From Polynucleobacter kasalickyi (lineage in GTDB: Bacteria; Pseudomonadota; Gammaproteobacteria; Burkholderiales; Burkholderiaceae), in NCBI RefSeq assembly GCF_900176405.1, contig NZ_FWXJ01000009.1, positions 1-64,000 of the forward strand: a stretch of 64,000 nt of DNA. The letters are read 5' to 3'. Under the pieces are notes generated by a model, which did not search any database, was not told the origin of the DNA, and saw only the letters and a program-made list of their open reading frames with translations. This document shows positions 44,601-49,934 of the stretch, piece after piece (the stretch's first letter is position 1; each line of letters starts with the position of its first letter). A program made the translations under genes and the position numbers.

Positions 44601-45524
44601 GATACTACAGCGAACTTCCAAGCAAACTTAGACCTTTTAGCACCATTAGCTAGTCACTTAGGCGTTATGCCAATCGTACTATCGGATGTTCTACCGCCAC
44701 AAATCAATGTGAGTGCAACACAGGTAGTTAGTGATGTTGAAGTACTTAACCATATTAACTCGAGTTATTTACTCTCAGTGCATGACACAGCAGCAAATTT
44801 AAATGGCTTGGATTTAAGTCATGTCAAGAATCCGTACATTGAATTTGCTCCAACGACATTGGGTGATATTGTTGAAAATACGAAGGTTACTGCTTTAGAT
44901 CTGACACATGTGGCAGGCCTTAGTTCTACTGCGACGATTACAGAGCATGCGATTAATGGTGGTGCTGGTACTGAAGTAGATATTACGAATGGTGGTCAGA
45001 CTTATACAATCTCCCTCACTAATACAGCTCTTGCGGACTTAGCAGTCTATCAACCAGTGAATCCAAGTACTACCCATGATTGGGATGGTAGATCTGGTCG
45101 TGAGCATTACTTCTTACAAGATAATCAATCAGGTGATATTTCTGATACACATTTTGACCGGATATTTAATTGGGGTGGTAGGGATCTCATTGAATACGCT
45201 AATAATCATCTGACTGTTACAGGAAACTCCGGTTCCGAATTGGCAGGTTTGGCTCATATTGATTTATCTACTGGTAATTTAGTATTCAGTAGTCAAGATA
45301 ATACACTTCAAAAGCAAATTAGTGCGGCTGAAGCAGCTATTGCTTATAGTAATGATCCCACTTCTGGGCATTTTGCCAAATGGGAGAATGGCGGCAATAC
45401 CTATGTATTAATTACTGATGGCCATACGAGTAGTGGAGTAGGTCATGGTGATAACTTAGTTGAGTTAGTAGGTGTTACTAGCTCTCATGCCCAACTAGTA
45501 AATGGAACCATCACTTATGGTTGA
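29646..45524 (+). CDS. Giant repeat-containing adhesin, probably type I-secreted
   Basis: 5,292 residues from the ATG at 29646. There is no signal peptide. Residues up to about 940 are twelve repeats of roughly 70 residues around SISDTAANIAAKLDALH and ITAITQTDANPLTIS. About 940-1910 are nine VCBS domains (motifs GTYGSLALDSKTGQWTYT, GTNDAPVI). A C-type lectin domain lies near 2050-2235 (SWTQARTLALN, HGYLVNITSAAEN, YWIGASR, WEWVDGPEAG). Two further beta-type inserts occur at about 2378-2518 and 2658-2796 between DTAANI repeats. The tail (YVLITDGHTSSGVGHGDNLV ending ELVGVTSS) resembles C-terminal type I secretion signals. No GGxGxD calcium repeats and no secretion genes are nearby. Likely role: surface attachment or biofilm, possibly glycan binding. 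Confidence 0.8.
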   Translation: MALVNVVNAIKAYNANPLAVVPLSISDTATNIAANLDTLNTMASNGKIASVVFSTTPTLLSITALQFNNDNKIIALLPSNYTLNIANVLTANVATLFSNTHVTTITVSDNATNIAANLPSLISNITKISSITETGTITPISLNAAQYSSSLTAKFSNFTATITGALVANAASIASDKKVASISVLDTSANIAKGLDTLQANIAKITSITQSGTVTALAITATQLTSDATTLAKIAGTYTLSVTNVLAANVTTTIGNTHVTSITVVDSATNITTGLSNIISNSAMITSITETGKVTPISLTAAQYSSNLTAKFTNFTAKVSGVAAADAASVASDAKVASILVVDTSANIAKGLDTLQANIAKITSITQSGTVTALAITATQLTNDAATLAKIAGSYTLVVTNVFAANVSTTISNTHVTSITVADSATNITTNLSNLIRNLAKITAITETGTITPISLTTAQYSSSLTAKFSNFTASVSGVLAANVISITADTKVGAVTITDSATNITTNLSNLISNLAKITTITETGTIAAISLTAAQYSNALTSKFSNFTATVSGVLSANAATVLTDAKVASISVTDTATNLANNLNALQTAGVKLTAITQSDTGPLTITSAQLTADAVTLAKINAGVYTLNVTNVTAATTTTISANTHVVSLAVTDTATNIALAANLAALINAGSKLTAITETGTIANIALTSSQYSAALTAKFTNFTATLSAVTATFAGVASADAKVSEITISDTAAGIAANFDALHNNGTKITAITQTDANPLTISASQITNNADVLAKLGTYTLVVANCLAADATSLVGNSHVTSISISDTGPNIAAKLDALHANLNKITAITQTDANPLTITVAQLTSNADVLAKLGAYNLVVTKVLAADVAGLLSNTHIKSISISDTAANIAAKLDALHTNATKITAIEQTDDNALEIGESQLINDADVLAKLVNTTGKVIEAGGVNNSITETPTVTGHLNVANSNNTFTAISTPTAASYGSYTIDDSGHWTYTLDNSNSTVQALNVGQSTTDTFTVSSIDGIQKNITITINGTNDAAFIEGVSMGEVVEAGGLFNAIPNTPTVTGTLLVSDWDSAKTFNVISTPAQTNYGTYTIDATGHWTYTLNNNRVDIQTLNVGDSTTDTFTVYTADGTSQEVTITINGANDAAFIEGVSMGEVVEAGGLFNAIPNTPTVTGTLLVSDWDSAKTFNVISTPAQTNYGTYTIDATGHWSYTLNNNRVDIQTLNVGDSTTDTFTVYTAEGTSQEVTITIVGTNDNPIITSTVQSGTVKEDEVLTATGQVTSADVDHNATATYSIDNNIGTYGSLALDSKTGQWTYTFDNAHHQDLAQDESHTEIFTVTVTDDQGATTKQDVAITVNGTNDAPVITSGTQNGIVGGGGTNNTGGQINVTQSDHGSTATFSVDHTHGTYGSVGIDSRTGQWTYTLSDNEEDHALSEGESRDEIYVVTVNDGKGGSTSQTITVTIVGTNDAPIVTSKVQIAEVKEDSDLTASGQVTSYDVDHGATATYSVNHNVGTYGSLVIDSQSGKWTYTLDNANHQDLAQSESHDETFTVIVTDDKGATAQQDVIITVKGTNDAPVITSTTQAGEVKEDTSLTATGQVSSADVDHGATATYTGAAIGTYGSFEIDAATGVWTYTLDNANHHDLVQDESHTETFTVTVTDDKGATAKQNVTITVKGTNNTTVIDGTSTGTVIEAGGVDNVITGIPTVTGTLTSNINHATNNFTAITNPTASSYGTYTMDANGLWTYTLDNTNSTVQALNVDQSTTDTFTVQASDGTQKNITITINGTNDAAVISGTSTGTVVEAGGIANAITGTQIVTGTLTASDVDNVNTFQVVSTGTVSDFAYGSYNVDASGNWTYTIDDSNSAVQALNDGQSLNDTFSVLSADGTIKKVTITINGSNDSLVIYGVLAADAVSVASNPQVVSMLIADSSSNVATYLDSLESVNSKITSITLSDHNPITVSVAQLTTDHDVITKITNLSTITVSDTADHLSAAIDQLEAMGSQLGSVVIADHKPLTITSHQLTADASVLSKIAGGGLSAQDITNPLTQIFDAENGHIYQLIQTQDLDPNNLNNGYVSWTQARTLALNSTINGVHGYLVNITSAAENIELGKLFAQLPQTVNSGGYWIGASRMPSNNAAWEWVDGPEAGQVFSNTGFRSSTPVSDAYTNWYLPWLDNWAGDVPGGAPYGKIASPGSYDWSSPIGLLWDDAPNLCGGITGYIVEYSTADSAYKLNITDVLAANASSVASNSHVVSMLIADSSANISTNLDSLEAINSKITSITLSDQNPITVSVAQLTTDHDVIAKITNSSAITVSDTADHLSAAIDQLEAMGSQLGSVVITDQKSLTITAHQLTADSHVLEKIVNVGSTNGNNSKTLITELNLDSTVYSGYRDGLYVLGLNSITLAPGKYVVDYLQKGELGAIYSGWGPWGDPGNNYYSSEYNIEINGNYVARWSGNTFIYGLDNTSVSGKAHPYTFSLTTETTVDFFISDNFYVDNGGGISIAVNKLTDTSYTLIITDVLAVDATSVTSNSHVVSMLIADSSANISTNLDSLEAINSKITSITLSDNSPINLSVSQLTHDADVIAKITNISSITVSDSANHIAAGINQLAAMGSKLGSIVITDHQALTITSHQLTADAAVLNKIVGGVDNQALQIHAYVDGRSHLIISNNTLQWENLEYGAVGKYGVDVPTVISVVQNGVLVSSYNWMPTWTGLEANFRGHGFSDVLDLATLPYVEDATNINLTVQHARCTVAVFEEPSVSNGWKSVIEFNDPAGGADWYDVSLKGYSYSYNLNITDVLAADASTIATNPHVTSMLIADSSANISTNLDSLEAINSKITSITLTDVVPLTVSVAQLTDDHDVIAKITNPSTITVSDTASNISNSLDIIQADVSVDKLITSIVLIDNKTITLSYPQLTNDSGALALIHGNYGIAVSNVKVVDALTILSNNSHITSVALLDTAANIASHLDVLQLNLSSLASINVTDPTSLVHISQATYTADQGVYNLLSQSGYQFVVDGVIPTPALTDNISIAQLEAITDFTNISSVTIQDNSANVHNAAAISALQALGNKLTHLTLIDFTGWGNGTFGGSSSSSFLAQVSNLGPNSVTVNNFVISFTNGTNAYSLASNSQIDKVVLTNSPTDGSFNWPDYSIYDSAIMHKIYDNDGTTLASTKVNNVDTLDHLIALLANDTSVYGASLTSSNANTSYTTYDKMVKYHVANLNGGDASANLIVLNAPSTVFDNNFVANTASVTTYQLLDTAANIASHLDVLHQNISSVVSITVSDSNLINLSLTKFASDHDVIAKITNHGSIVISDTAANIASQLDYLEQNLTSISSITVTDPSNLVTISSSQFVADHTVLQLIANYKFAAYSPSPATYQPSNIAVEPITLQGNAAVANWVVTSTATINGVSTSSNITFHQDSTGANITFGPMVDQIIAGTTYTISAKGLDSQGINVATGNLSFTPGYFATLNNGGLNFNTSLSIHGVSLSDPEPSPSASADSVYFVTGNYSAADVSIALQTNTSLLSLANNGQLALSNIAFTADSLGYNPSLSTLQINGVTLSIINPPVDNSTPLAIYSPIDTDIQVHMVSSSGYSWVKDILHLKAGVAVNFPIDDFIGAISNTYSSLASSTQIYFTDSSGQAVNGLKLAHIPLSGGLLTSTNVIAVGSSLESAVTVYNGSVSQVLTSAQTAPVGSVFTIVDSINNIRAAGSALYNLEASGALIGAFLNNGFAPIPYSSTSGYTPVAISDGVGHTNYIDTIGWAGSQLGNSILPLNTGYTIGSNSSPIGHSVLALKTSSTQNVNVYIDYADSSHQFNTTKSNYLFSSYYLGSVNGVVGIALPSINSSSLLKNLSGYHTLLVSSGAGIGVAPPGGGFPNDFASSQSIWIGSAAELPTSLNDIHANTLYIVKDLPRNIQNLTLNHGDNASGVLNLLASKGLIAYSIASGPLNFYSMLETVTSNVPMSNVDVTVIVDTAYHAEEALSSSYSLGFGNFVIIRDSIGRLLSPGLASIAATQAAAVTPSTNLTSYGAGLNSAFNAYNLSGTNGVSRVDWSDSLASLTSTGNQNAMAAIYTSHYQLDMVQISDTVSNYQQLSSSAVSGLIDFVKNHSQSKLGIAIRDTVDNLYSTFGNSSSADTFKVLLNSTLGSTLTGVSSTNGLIEIFDTVANIEAANITGKIQALMATTNMLSGVGANNNVPIIRLHDTVANINAFLENQQDSTLWPLVSYLAVQDTAANIASEIVNLAKVNNWQSAIALANNIWVEDSFANVQSYASSLFSGDYVASLQRYSMSLSGGGYEVNKVIFTDISGATSPLIAGTGTKYSTHGQLPIFDFSQARGFVGNVTASESAIAGGAELTISDQYGHQVVIDIMTALDPNKTDLYSVVLPAANLSIEQLRSISNLSAYASFSITDTSSHIASYLNNIQVDLNSSIKITAITVTDPSNFISISTSQFSNDSATLKLFTNGKVAISDSSDHILSSLNLLKPAIQIGQISAIHLTDLTRPIISLTAQQFINDQDVLLLMAQGQSSTNPAFSVQLADGETLTASQALTINPILYKNFVVNSLVVSDSAANIQLYASQLQSLTVDLPSKILLSDSANTNINLSVSQSNLIDTIQAHIGYSVALNVSGVGVDQASLIASKANVASIEISDLTINVIANLASLETLSSKISKIDLTDNITLNLSEAQINDGPHVIQKLPHQHFSVSPQVSSTYLLSHLTYFEDLAKAGVLNSISLTDSGTPVLAITKDQFVTDSAVFGLIGTPHQYAVSGVLAANVSSLLTNNLITQVGVSDTAAHIQTYWAQLESLNNAGHLANIVVSDGNLLTVSDSSQQSYDLLSHVTTSGPINLYINWVLDWRLQAIANENYSFNNLTLVTNGDIYGPNGGVSFDTLNTLLNAHSSWSITNSRWVVQSPFSSLLDFVNHITNSQLLNALGGNGFYEMNGGSFVVEAPTIEQFENYYKTPFYKHLQFELAGTLTDTTANFQANLDLLAPLASHLGVMPIVLSDVLPPQINVSATQVVSDVEVLNHINSSYLLSVHDTAANLNGLDLSHVKNPYIEFAPTTLGDIVENTKVTALDLTHVAGLSSTATITEHAINGGAGTEVDITNGGQTYTISLTNTALADLAVYQPVNPSTTHDWDGRSGREHYFLQDNQSGDISDTHFDRIFNWGGRDLIEYANNHLTVTGNSGSELAGLAHIDLSTGNLVFSSQDNTLQKQISAAEAAIAYSNDPTSGHFAKWENGGNTYVLITDGHTSSGVGHGDNLVELVGVTSSHAQLVNGTITYG
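29690..32463 (+). repeat. Twelve DTAANI-type protein repeats (about 210-225 bp each)
   Basis: Each unit ends with a strand similar to HVTSISISDTAANI and continues with a helix (AAKLDALHAN), ITAITQTD and LTISASQLTNDADVLAKL. Units have diverged at DNA level but adjacent ones share long identical stretches, for example the segments around 30230-30290 and 30710-30770. Related repeats recur throughout the C-terminal two thirds of the protein. Confidence 0.75.
32464..35380 (+). repeat. Nine VCBS domains
   Basis: Each is about 105-112 residues with EAGG or VKED at the start, a GTY..D..G.WTYTLDN core and an ending TxTFTV...ITINGTNDA. Units 1-3, 8 and 9 are of the EAGGxxNxIxxTPTVTGTL type; units 4-7 are the VKEDxxLTATGQVxSxDVDH type. 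VCBS domains are common stalk modules of bacterial adhesins. Confidence 0.85.
32771..33430 (+). repeat. Recent 330-bp tandem duplication inside the VCBS array
   Basis: The block at 32771-33100 is repeated at 33101-33430. The first 185 or so bases are identical, and only a few substitutions appear over the next 100, with more divergence at the 3' end. The period of exactly 110 codons keeps the frame. It marks recent expansion of the stalk, or possible assembly uncertainty. Confidence 0.8.
35800..36350 (+). other. C-type lectin domain within the adhesin
   Basis: The encoded stretch begins IYQLIQTQDLDP and ends GGITGYIVEYS. It has the CTL signature order: SWTQARTLA helix, GYLVNITSAAENIEL, GYWIGASR, AAWEWVDGPE and W-D-D-A-P-N-x-C before the final strand. 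The domain is flanked by DTAANI repeats and is a candidate binding head for carbohydrates or proteins. Confidence 0.75.
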
Positions 45525-45702
45525 TTATTTTGGATGAACATTTCCTAATCAATACACGTAGTAGTTTGTCTGAAATCAAGTGTAAATTTGATAAATCTTA
45601 AGCAACCTGGATACACAGTGGTTGTTTGAGATTTTCTAATAATGGGCATCCATGATTAAAAAACCATTGATTACAGCATTGATTACTAAAATGAGATAGT
45701 AA

Positions 45703-46689
45703 TTAGTCCGCTGTAATCTTTGCCTTTTCAACAACGCGAGCATAAATTAACGACTCTTTTTTTATAAATTCATTAAATTGTTGTGTCGTCATTGGCGCTG
45801 GTTGGCCACCTTGCTCACGTAATTTTTTGACTAATGCTGGATCACGTAAAGCCTTGGTTACTTCTAGGTTGATTTTTTGCAAAATAGGCTCAGGGGTATT
45901 CGCTGGTGCAAAGAGCCCAAACCAGTTTTCAAGTTCATAAGATTGAAGTGGCTTGTATTCGCTGATTGTTGGCACATTTGGTGAAAAGTCTTGGCGTTTT
46001 GCTGAGGTAAATGCAATCGCCCTTACTCTGCCTGATTCAATAAAGTTCTTCGCTCCTGAGTAACTCACAAAGGTCATATCAACGTTACCACTAGTCACAT
46101 CAATAATTTGCCCCGCTGCTCCCTTGTAGGGGACATGTATCATTTCAGTGCCAGCTAATTCATCTAACAGTTCACCATTTAAATGCTGTGGATTACCCAC
46201 GCCACTGGAAGAATAAGATAGTTTTCCAGGATTATTTTTTGCAAAAGTAACAATATCACCAATGGTTTTAAAAGGCGAGTAGGCATTCACAATTAATACA
46301 TTTGGGATTTTAGTAATTAAGCTAATCGGCGCCAAATCTTTCGAAGGGCTATATTGCATTTTTGTTTTATAAACAAATGGATTGATCGCTGTTTCGCCAG
46401 CAGAGCCTAACAGTAAAGTGTAACCATCTGGATTGGCCTTCACTACCGCAAGAGCACCGATCATACCGCTACCACCTGGTTTGTTATCCACAATAATGCT
46501 TTGACCTAAGGAGTCTTTTAGCTTTTCACCGAGAAGTCTGGCTACGGTATCCACTCCACCACCTACTGAAAAAGGCACGATGATCGTAATCGGCTTGGAG
46601 GGATATTCCTGGGCATTACTACTTAAGGCCCCAAATAAGGAGAATATCAACGATGTATAAATGGAGAGTTGTTGAATGAATGAACGCAC
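45703..46689 (-). CDS. Bug/TctC-family periplasmic substrate-binding protein
   Basis: 328 residues from the GTG at 46689, chosen because AAGGGA lies 8 bases upstream and the resulting N-terminus is a proper signal peptide (SIYTSLIFSLFGALSSNAQE). The ATG at 46755 would overlap the divergent aconitase start. Family motifs: YPSKPITIIVPFSVGGGVD, QSIIVDNKPGGSGMIG, NPDGYTLLLG and MIHVPYKGAAGQ. The gene diverges from the aconitase gene with about 60 bp between starts, suggesting shared regulation and a tricarboxylate-type ligand. Confidence 0.9.
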   Translation of the reverse strand: MRSFIQQLSIYTSLIFSLFGALSSNAQEYPSKPITIIVPFSVGGGVDTVARLLGEKLKDSLGQSIIVDNKPGGSGMIGALAVVKANPDGYTLLLGSAGETAINPFVYKTKMQYSPSKDLAPISLITKIPNVLIVNAYSPFKTIGDIVTFAKNNPGKLSYSSSGVGNPQHLNGELLDELAGTEMIHVPYKGAAGQIIDVTSGNVDMTFVSYSGAKNFIESGRVRAIAFTSAKRQDFSPNVPTISEYKPLQSYELENWFGLFAPANTPEPILQKINLEVTKALRDPALVKKLREQGGQPAPMTTQQFNEFIKKESLIYARVVEKAKITAD

Positions 46690-46749
46690 GAGCAATCCCT
46701 TTGATGAATTAGAAGTCGACTTTATTGTATTGCAATATTTGCTAAAAAT

Positions 46750-49386
46750 ATGCAAAATCCCTTGATGGAAAAATTAAAAAATGCAAATGTGGGAATGCTA
46801 CAGCTTGAGGATGGCACAGAGTTAGCAATCATCGATTTACCTAAATTATTTGGAGATCAATTCGATCAACTCCCGGTTGTCATGCGACTCCTACTAGAAA
46901 ATGTGCTGCGGAATATGGACGGTAGTGAGAGGGATAATGCCGTGCAGTCGATTTTCGAGTGGCTCACGACTGGAAGTAGTGAAGCCGAAATTGCTTTTCA
47001 GCCGAATCGTGTCTTAATGCATGACACGACGAGTACCCCAGCACTTGTGGATATTGCTGCGATGCGTGACGCTTTATCGGAAGCGGGATTAAATCCTGAA
47101 TTATTAAACCCTTCCTTGCCGGTTGATATTTCTATCGATCACTCCTTAGCTGTGGAGCAATATGGCAATAAAGATGCCGCAAGATTCAATATTGACCTAG
47201 AAATTAAAAGGAATAAAGAACGCTACCAATTTTTACGCTGGGCCTCGAAGGCACTCACGAATGTGAAAATTCATCCGCCGGGTACGGGGATCATGCATAC
47301 GATTAACTTAGAGCAACTCGCAACTGTGGTGACAACACAAGTTCGTGATGGAGTAACCTGGGCAATTCCGGATACGATGATTGGTACCGATAGCCATACG
47401 CCGATGATCAATGGCATTGGTGTGTTAGGTTGGGGAGTTGGCGGACTGGAAGCCCAGACTGTCATGTTTGGCTTGCCAACGATGTTGAAAATTCCAGATG
47501 TGGTTGGCGTTCAATTAACTGGTAAATTGCCATCTGGCGTTAGTTCAACGGATCTCGCTTTGACCGTGACACAGCGCTTACGTCAGTTAGATGTGACCGG
47601 TGACTTTGTAGAGTTCTTTGGTCCAGGTGTGAGTTCCTTATCTGCAGGTGATCGTGCAGTCGTCGCCAATATGGCCCCTGAGTATGGTGCAACGACGGGT
47701 TACTTTCCGGTGGACCAGAGTACTTTAGAGTATCTAACAATGACCGGCCGAAGTGCGACACATCTTGCCTTGATTGAGCAGTATTGTCGCCGCCTTGGTA
47801 TCTGGTTTGATCCTGATGCATGCCCGAGATACACCAAACAAATTGAGATTGATCTTGACGCTTTGGTACCCTCTGTCGCAGGTCCTCGAAGACCGCAGGA
47901 CCGGATGGACGCATCAGAGATTGTGAATGCGCTGGCCATGGTGGATTTTGTGCCAAAGAGTGACGACTTACACATGCCAAAATTTCCAGTTGCGATTGCT
48001 GCGATTACGAGTTGCACGAATACCTCCGATCCGAAATTATTAATTGCTGCTGGATTAATGGCGAGGAAAGCGAGGCCTTTAGGATTAAAGCCACCAGCTT
48101 GGGTAAAGACTTCTTTAGCCCCAGGATCGCCTGCCGCTGCATCGTATTTACAAAGGGCTGGATTATTAGAAGACTTTGCTGCGATTGGGTTTGATATTGT
48201 CGGCTATGGCTGTACCTCCTGTATTGGGAATTCTGGACCTTTGACCCAGTCCATGCGACTTGCCCAAGAAAAGGGCGAGTGCAAAGCAGTTGCAATTCTC
48301 TCCGGAAATCGTAATTTCCCAGGTAGAGTCAATCCTGAGATTGATTTAAGTTTCATCATGTCACCGACTTTAGTGGTGGCCTTTGGCTTGACAGGTAATG
48401 CACAGGTAGACTTCAATAAAGATCCTCTCGGGACGGATCTAAATGGCCAGCTTGTATTTTTAAAAGACCTTCTCCCCACTGATTCTGAAATTCAAGAGTA
48501 TCTATTAAAAGGTTTGGATACCAAAGATTTCAAAGATGATTTTGTGCTTGCTACCAACAATCCACTATGGCAGGCGATACAAGTTAGTGAATCGCCCTTA
48601 TTCCCCTGGAAGCAAAGTTCTACCACTTTAAGGAGGCCGCCATTTGCTGGCGTGAATGAAGGTAGCTTACTGGGTGATTACACGGCCTATCCATTATTAG
48701 TTTTAGGTGATGACATTACTACGGATCATATATCCCCGGCGAGCGCCATTCCACCGAACAGTTTTATTGCTGACTATTTAGTCAGCAAAGGTGATGACCG
48801 TGGGGATCTCAATGTGTTTGCTTCTCGGCGAGGGAACTGGGAAGTGATGATGCGCGCAGCATTTTATGCAAAGTCTCTAATCAATCACATCACATCAGAT
48901 CTACCGGTTGGGCATACTCTTCATGTTCCATCTGGCAAAGTCATGCCGATTTGGGAAGCAGCAGCAAAGTACAAAGAGGACCGTGATTCTGTCGTTATTG
49001 TTGCCGGTGAAAGATACGGGATGGGCTCATCGCGTGACTGGGCAGCTAAGGGGCAACGGCTGTTAGGGGTAAGAGCGGTGATTGCAGTCAGTTATGAACG
49101 TATCCACCGTTCGAATTTAATTGGTATGGGTATATTGCCACTTGTGCTGCCAATTGGAGTCACTCCAAACACTTTACAGATGATGATTGGTGATACCGTA
49201 AGTATTCCCGCTCAAAAAGACCAGATAAAAGTAAGAGGAAAAATAGTAGTCAAGATTACACGAATCAATGGCAATGTTGATGAGATTGAAACGGACATTG
49301 CGGTGGATACTAAGATGGAATTAGAACTCCTACACTTTGGTGGTGTAATACCTCTTATATTGCATAAAAATCTAAATAAAAATTAA
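46750..49386 (+). CDS. Aconitase-family hydratase (AcnA-like, divergent)
   Basis: 878 residues. Cluster-binding cysteines are Cys422 (ITSCTNTS) and Cys488/Cys491 (YGCTSCIGNSG), and DTMIGTDSHTPMINGIGVLG and the C-terminal GMGSSRDWAAKG are typical of AcnA enzymes. It therefore should hold a [4Fe-4S] cluster and interconvert citrate and isocitrate or a related hydroxy-acid. The region PPGTGIMHTINLEQLATVV differs from the usual PPGTGI(V/C)HQVNLEYL, and the protein is slightly shorter than standard AcnA, so it may be a paralogue for another tricarboxylate. It diverges from a Bug binding-protein gene. A methylisocitrate dehydratase (AcnD) role cannot be excluded, although prpF is absent. Confidence 0.8.
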   Translation: MQNPLMEKLKNANVGMLQLEDGTELAIIDLPKLFGDQFDQLPVVMRLLLENVLRNMDGSERDNAVQSIFEWLTTGSSEAEIAFQPNRVLMHDTTSTPALVDIAAMRDALSEAGLNPELLNPSLPVDISIDHSLAVEQYGNKDAARFNIDLEIKRNKERYQFLRWASKALTNVKIHPPGTGIMHTINLEQLATVVTTQVRDGVTWAIPDTMIGTDSHTPMINGIGVLGWGVGGLEAQTVMFGLPTMLKIPDVVGVQLTGKLPSGVSSTDLALTVTQRLRQLDVTGDFVEFFGPGVSSLSAGDRAVVANMAPEYGATTGYFPVDQSTLEYLTMTGRSATHLALIEQYCRRLGIWFDPDACPRYTKQIEIDLDALVPSVAGPRRPQDRMDASEIVNALAMVDFVPKSDDLHMPKFPVAIAAITSCTNTSDPKLLIAAGLMARKARPLGLKPPAWVKTSLAPGSPAAASYLQRAGLLEDFAAIGFDIVGYGCTSCIGNSGPLTQSMRLAQEKGECKAVAILSGNRNFPGRVNPEIDLSFIMSPTLVVAFGLTGNAQVDFNKDPLGTDLNGQLVFLKDLLPTDSEIQEYLLKGLDTKDFKDDFVLATNNPLWQAIQVSESPLFPWKQSSTTLRRPPFAGVNEGSLLGDYTAYPLLVLGDDITTDHISPASAIPPNSFIADYLVSKGDDRGDLNVFASRRGNWEVMMRAAFYAKSLINHITSDLPVGHTLHVPSGKVMPIWEAAAKYKEDRDSVVIVAGERYGMGSSRDWAAKGQRLLGVRAVIAVSYERIHRSNLIGMGILPLVLPIGVTPNTLQMMIGDTVSIPAQKDQIKVRGKIVVKITRINGNVDEIETDIAVDTKMELELLHFGGVIPLILHKNLNKN

Positions 49387-49562
49387 CAATCTGATTATGC
49401 TAAGTCGTTATTTAGAATAAATCCTAGTGATTGCTGACCCAGTTTTCTACGATAAGGTTGGGGTAATTCAAAAAATCTGCTTCGTTGTTGGTGACTAGTG
49501 TCACTCCTAGGGACATCGTGGATCCTTTTTGCATTAAATCCTCATCAGTAATGCATCTATTT
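49387..49562. other. Short intergenic region before the hipBA control region
   Basis: No gene or strong signal is seen in these 175 bases; operators of the hip module begin at its right end. Confidence 0.4.
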
Positions 49563-49682
49563 ATTTCCCGTTCGGGAAATTTTGTTCATTATTTAAGCAA
49601 TAAGTAGATAAATTTCCCGAACGGGAAATTATGTTGAAAAACTTAACAAACTCTAGTAATATTTCCCGATAAGGAAATATTT
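49563..49682 (+). promoter_or_regulatory. hipBA promoter with three palindromic operators
   Basis: Three palindromes share TTTCC...GGAAA: 49563-49580 (ATTTCCCGTTCGGGAAAT), 49611-49630 (AATTTCCCGAACGGGAAATT, perfect) and 49659-49680 (stem ATATTTCC/GGAAATAT). Between the last two lies TTGAAA (49634-49639), then 17 bases, then TAATAT (49657-49662), a good promoter. The third operator overlaps the -10 and the start region. This fits HipB-type cooperative autorepression. Confidence 0.8.
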
Positions 49683-49934
49683 ATGGGCTCAATAATACAA
49701 AACTCTGTAGACTTAGGTCGTGTGGTGCGCGAGACCCGCAAGCGCTTAAAACTAACGCAACCTCAATTAGCTTTAGCCGCTAATGTGGGGGTAAGGTTTA
49801 TTGTCGAGTTAGAGGCTGGTAAACCCACTCTTCGATTTGAAAATATTATGAGAGTTTTACAGGTTGTGGGTGGCGTGTTAAGTGTAGATGGTATGACCCC
49901 ATTCAACCGTAATGAACTTGATGGAGATCAATAA
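49683..49934 (+). CDS. hipB: HipB-like helix-turn-helix antitoxin
   Basis: 83 residues. VVRETRKRLKLTQPQLALAA followed by VGVRFIVELEAGKPTLRFEN is the Xre/HipB helix-turn-helix with a short C-terminal beta strand (VLSVDGM). It should bind the three upstream palindromes as a dimer and hold the kinase toxin inactive. The stop codon is directly followed by the hipA ATG. Confidence 0.92.
   Translation: MGSIIQNSVDLGRVVRETRKRLKLTQPQLALAANVGVRFIVELEAGKPTLRFENIMRVLQVVGGVLSVDGMTPFNRNELDGDQ

Noticed and set aside
46690..46755. ATG at 46755 as start of the Bug gene
   Set aside because: It would overlap the divergent aconitase start and give a long non-signal N-terminus; the GTG at 46689 has a good ribosome-binding site and signal peptide.
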